Part shown: positions 63,983 through 64,000 of the stretch, one piece after another
Layout: the number at the start of each line of letters is the position of its first letter
How positions within the stretch are numbered: the first letter of the stretch is position 1
NCBI RefSeq assembly: GCF_905475345.1
Contig: NC_066599.1
Location: forward strand, 541,001-605,000
DNA: 64,000 bases
Source: Vespula vulgaris
Lineage: Eukaryota; Arthropoda; Insecta; Hymenoptera; Vespidae
Direction of reading: 5' to 3'
The notes under the pieces: model-generated
The model's input: the letters and a program-made list of their open reading frames with translations, nothing else
Database searches by the model: none
Told to the model about the DNA's origin: nothing
Program-made: the position numbers and the translations under genes

Positions 63983-64000
63983 GTACGTATAACAATTTTT

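Overview
The window is a piece of an animal nuclear genome and reads as insect DNA. Genes carry short GT-AG introns, intergenic and intronic DNA is AT-rich, (TA)n, (GA)n/(CT)n and (TAA)n microsatellites are dense, and every recognisable protein is a conserved metazoan one. The protein forms (Jupiter ending in PPGGYSSGLW, an UpSET-type PHD/SET protein, a small UPF0239 protein) fit an insect, and the microsatellite-rich, AT-rich style suggests Hymenoptera. The order is an inference; the species cannot be named from what is visible. No transposon coding sequence, viral gene, rRNA, tRNA or CRISPR array was recognised.

Ten genes were found, in this order: Jupiter (+, 5' end not found), Msh6 (-), eIF4B (+), Sec15/exocyst 6 (-), regucalcin/SMP-30 (-), Sec61 alpha (+), Integrator subunit 5 (-), UPF0239/MANBAL-like (-), upSET (KMT2E/SETD5 relative, +) and aminoacylase-1 (+, runs off the right edge). 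Jupiter/Msh6, eIF4B/Sec15 and Sec61 alpha/IntS5 are tail-to-tail. Msh6/eIF4B, regucalcin/Sec61 alpha and UPF0239/upSET are head-to-head, each separated by a short promoter-bearing gap. These are unrelated housekeeping functions (mismatch repair, translation initiation, exocytosis, ER translocation, snRNA 3' processing, chromatin, amino-acid salvage), not an operon-like system.

The left 3.6 kb and the 39-47 kb stretch are gene-poor and full of simple repeats. They are most likely introns or promoter DNA of Jupiter and upSET. About 3.9 kb after the upSET stop codon is probably largely 3' UTR.

I did not find a new multi-gene system. The most interesting signals concern transcript architecture: two in-frame alternative first exons for Sec15; two possible first exons for regucalcin, one adding a signal-peptide-like leader; a phase-compatible 10-nt first coding exon for upSET more than 4 kb from the next exon; a competing upSET start whose ATG overlaps the stop of an upstream ORF; a donor choice in upSET that decides whether a 91-nt exon can be used; and a Jupiter cassette exon that repeats the NPVTG motif. 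Exon junctions were read by eye. Where exon lengths were summed (eIF4B, regucalcin, Sec61 alpha, UPF0239, upSET, and the part of aminoacylase-1 present) they give an unbroken frame.
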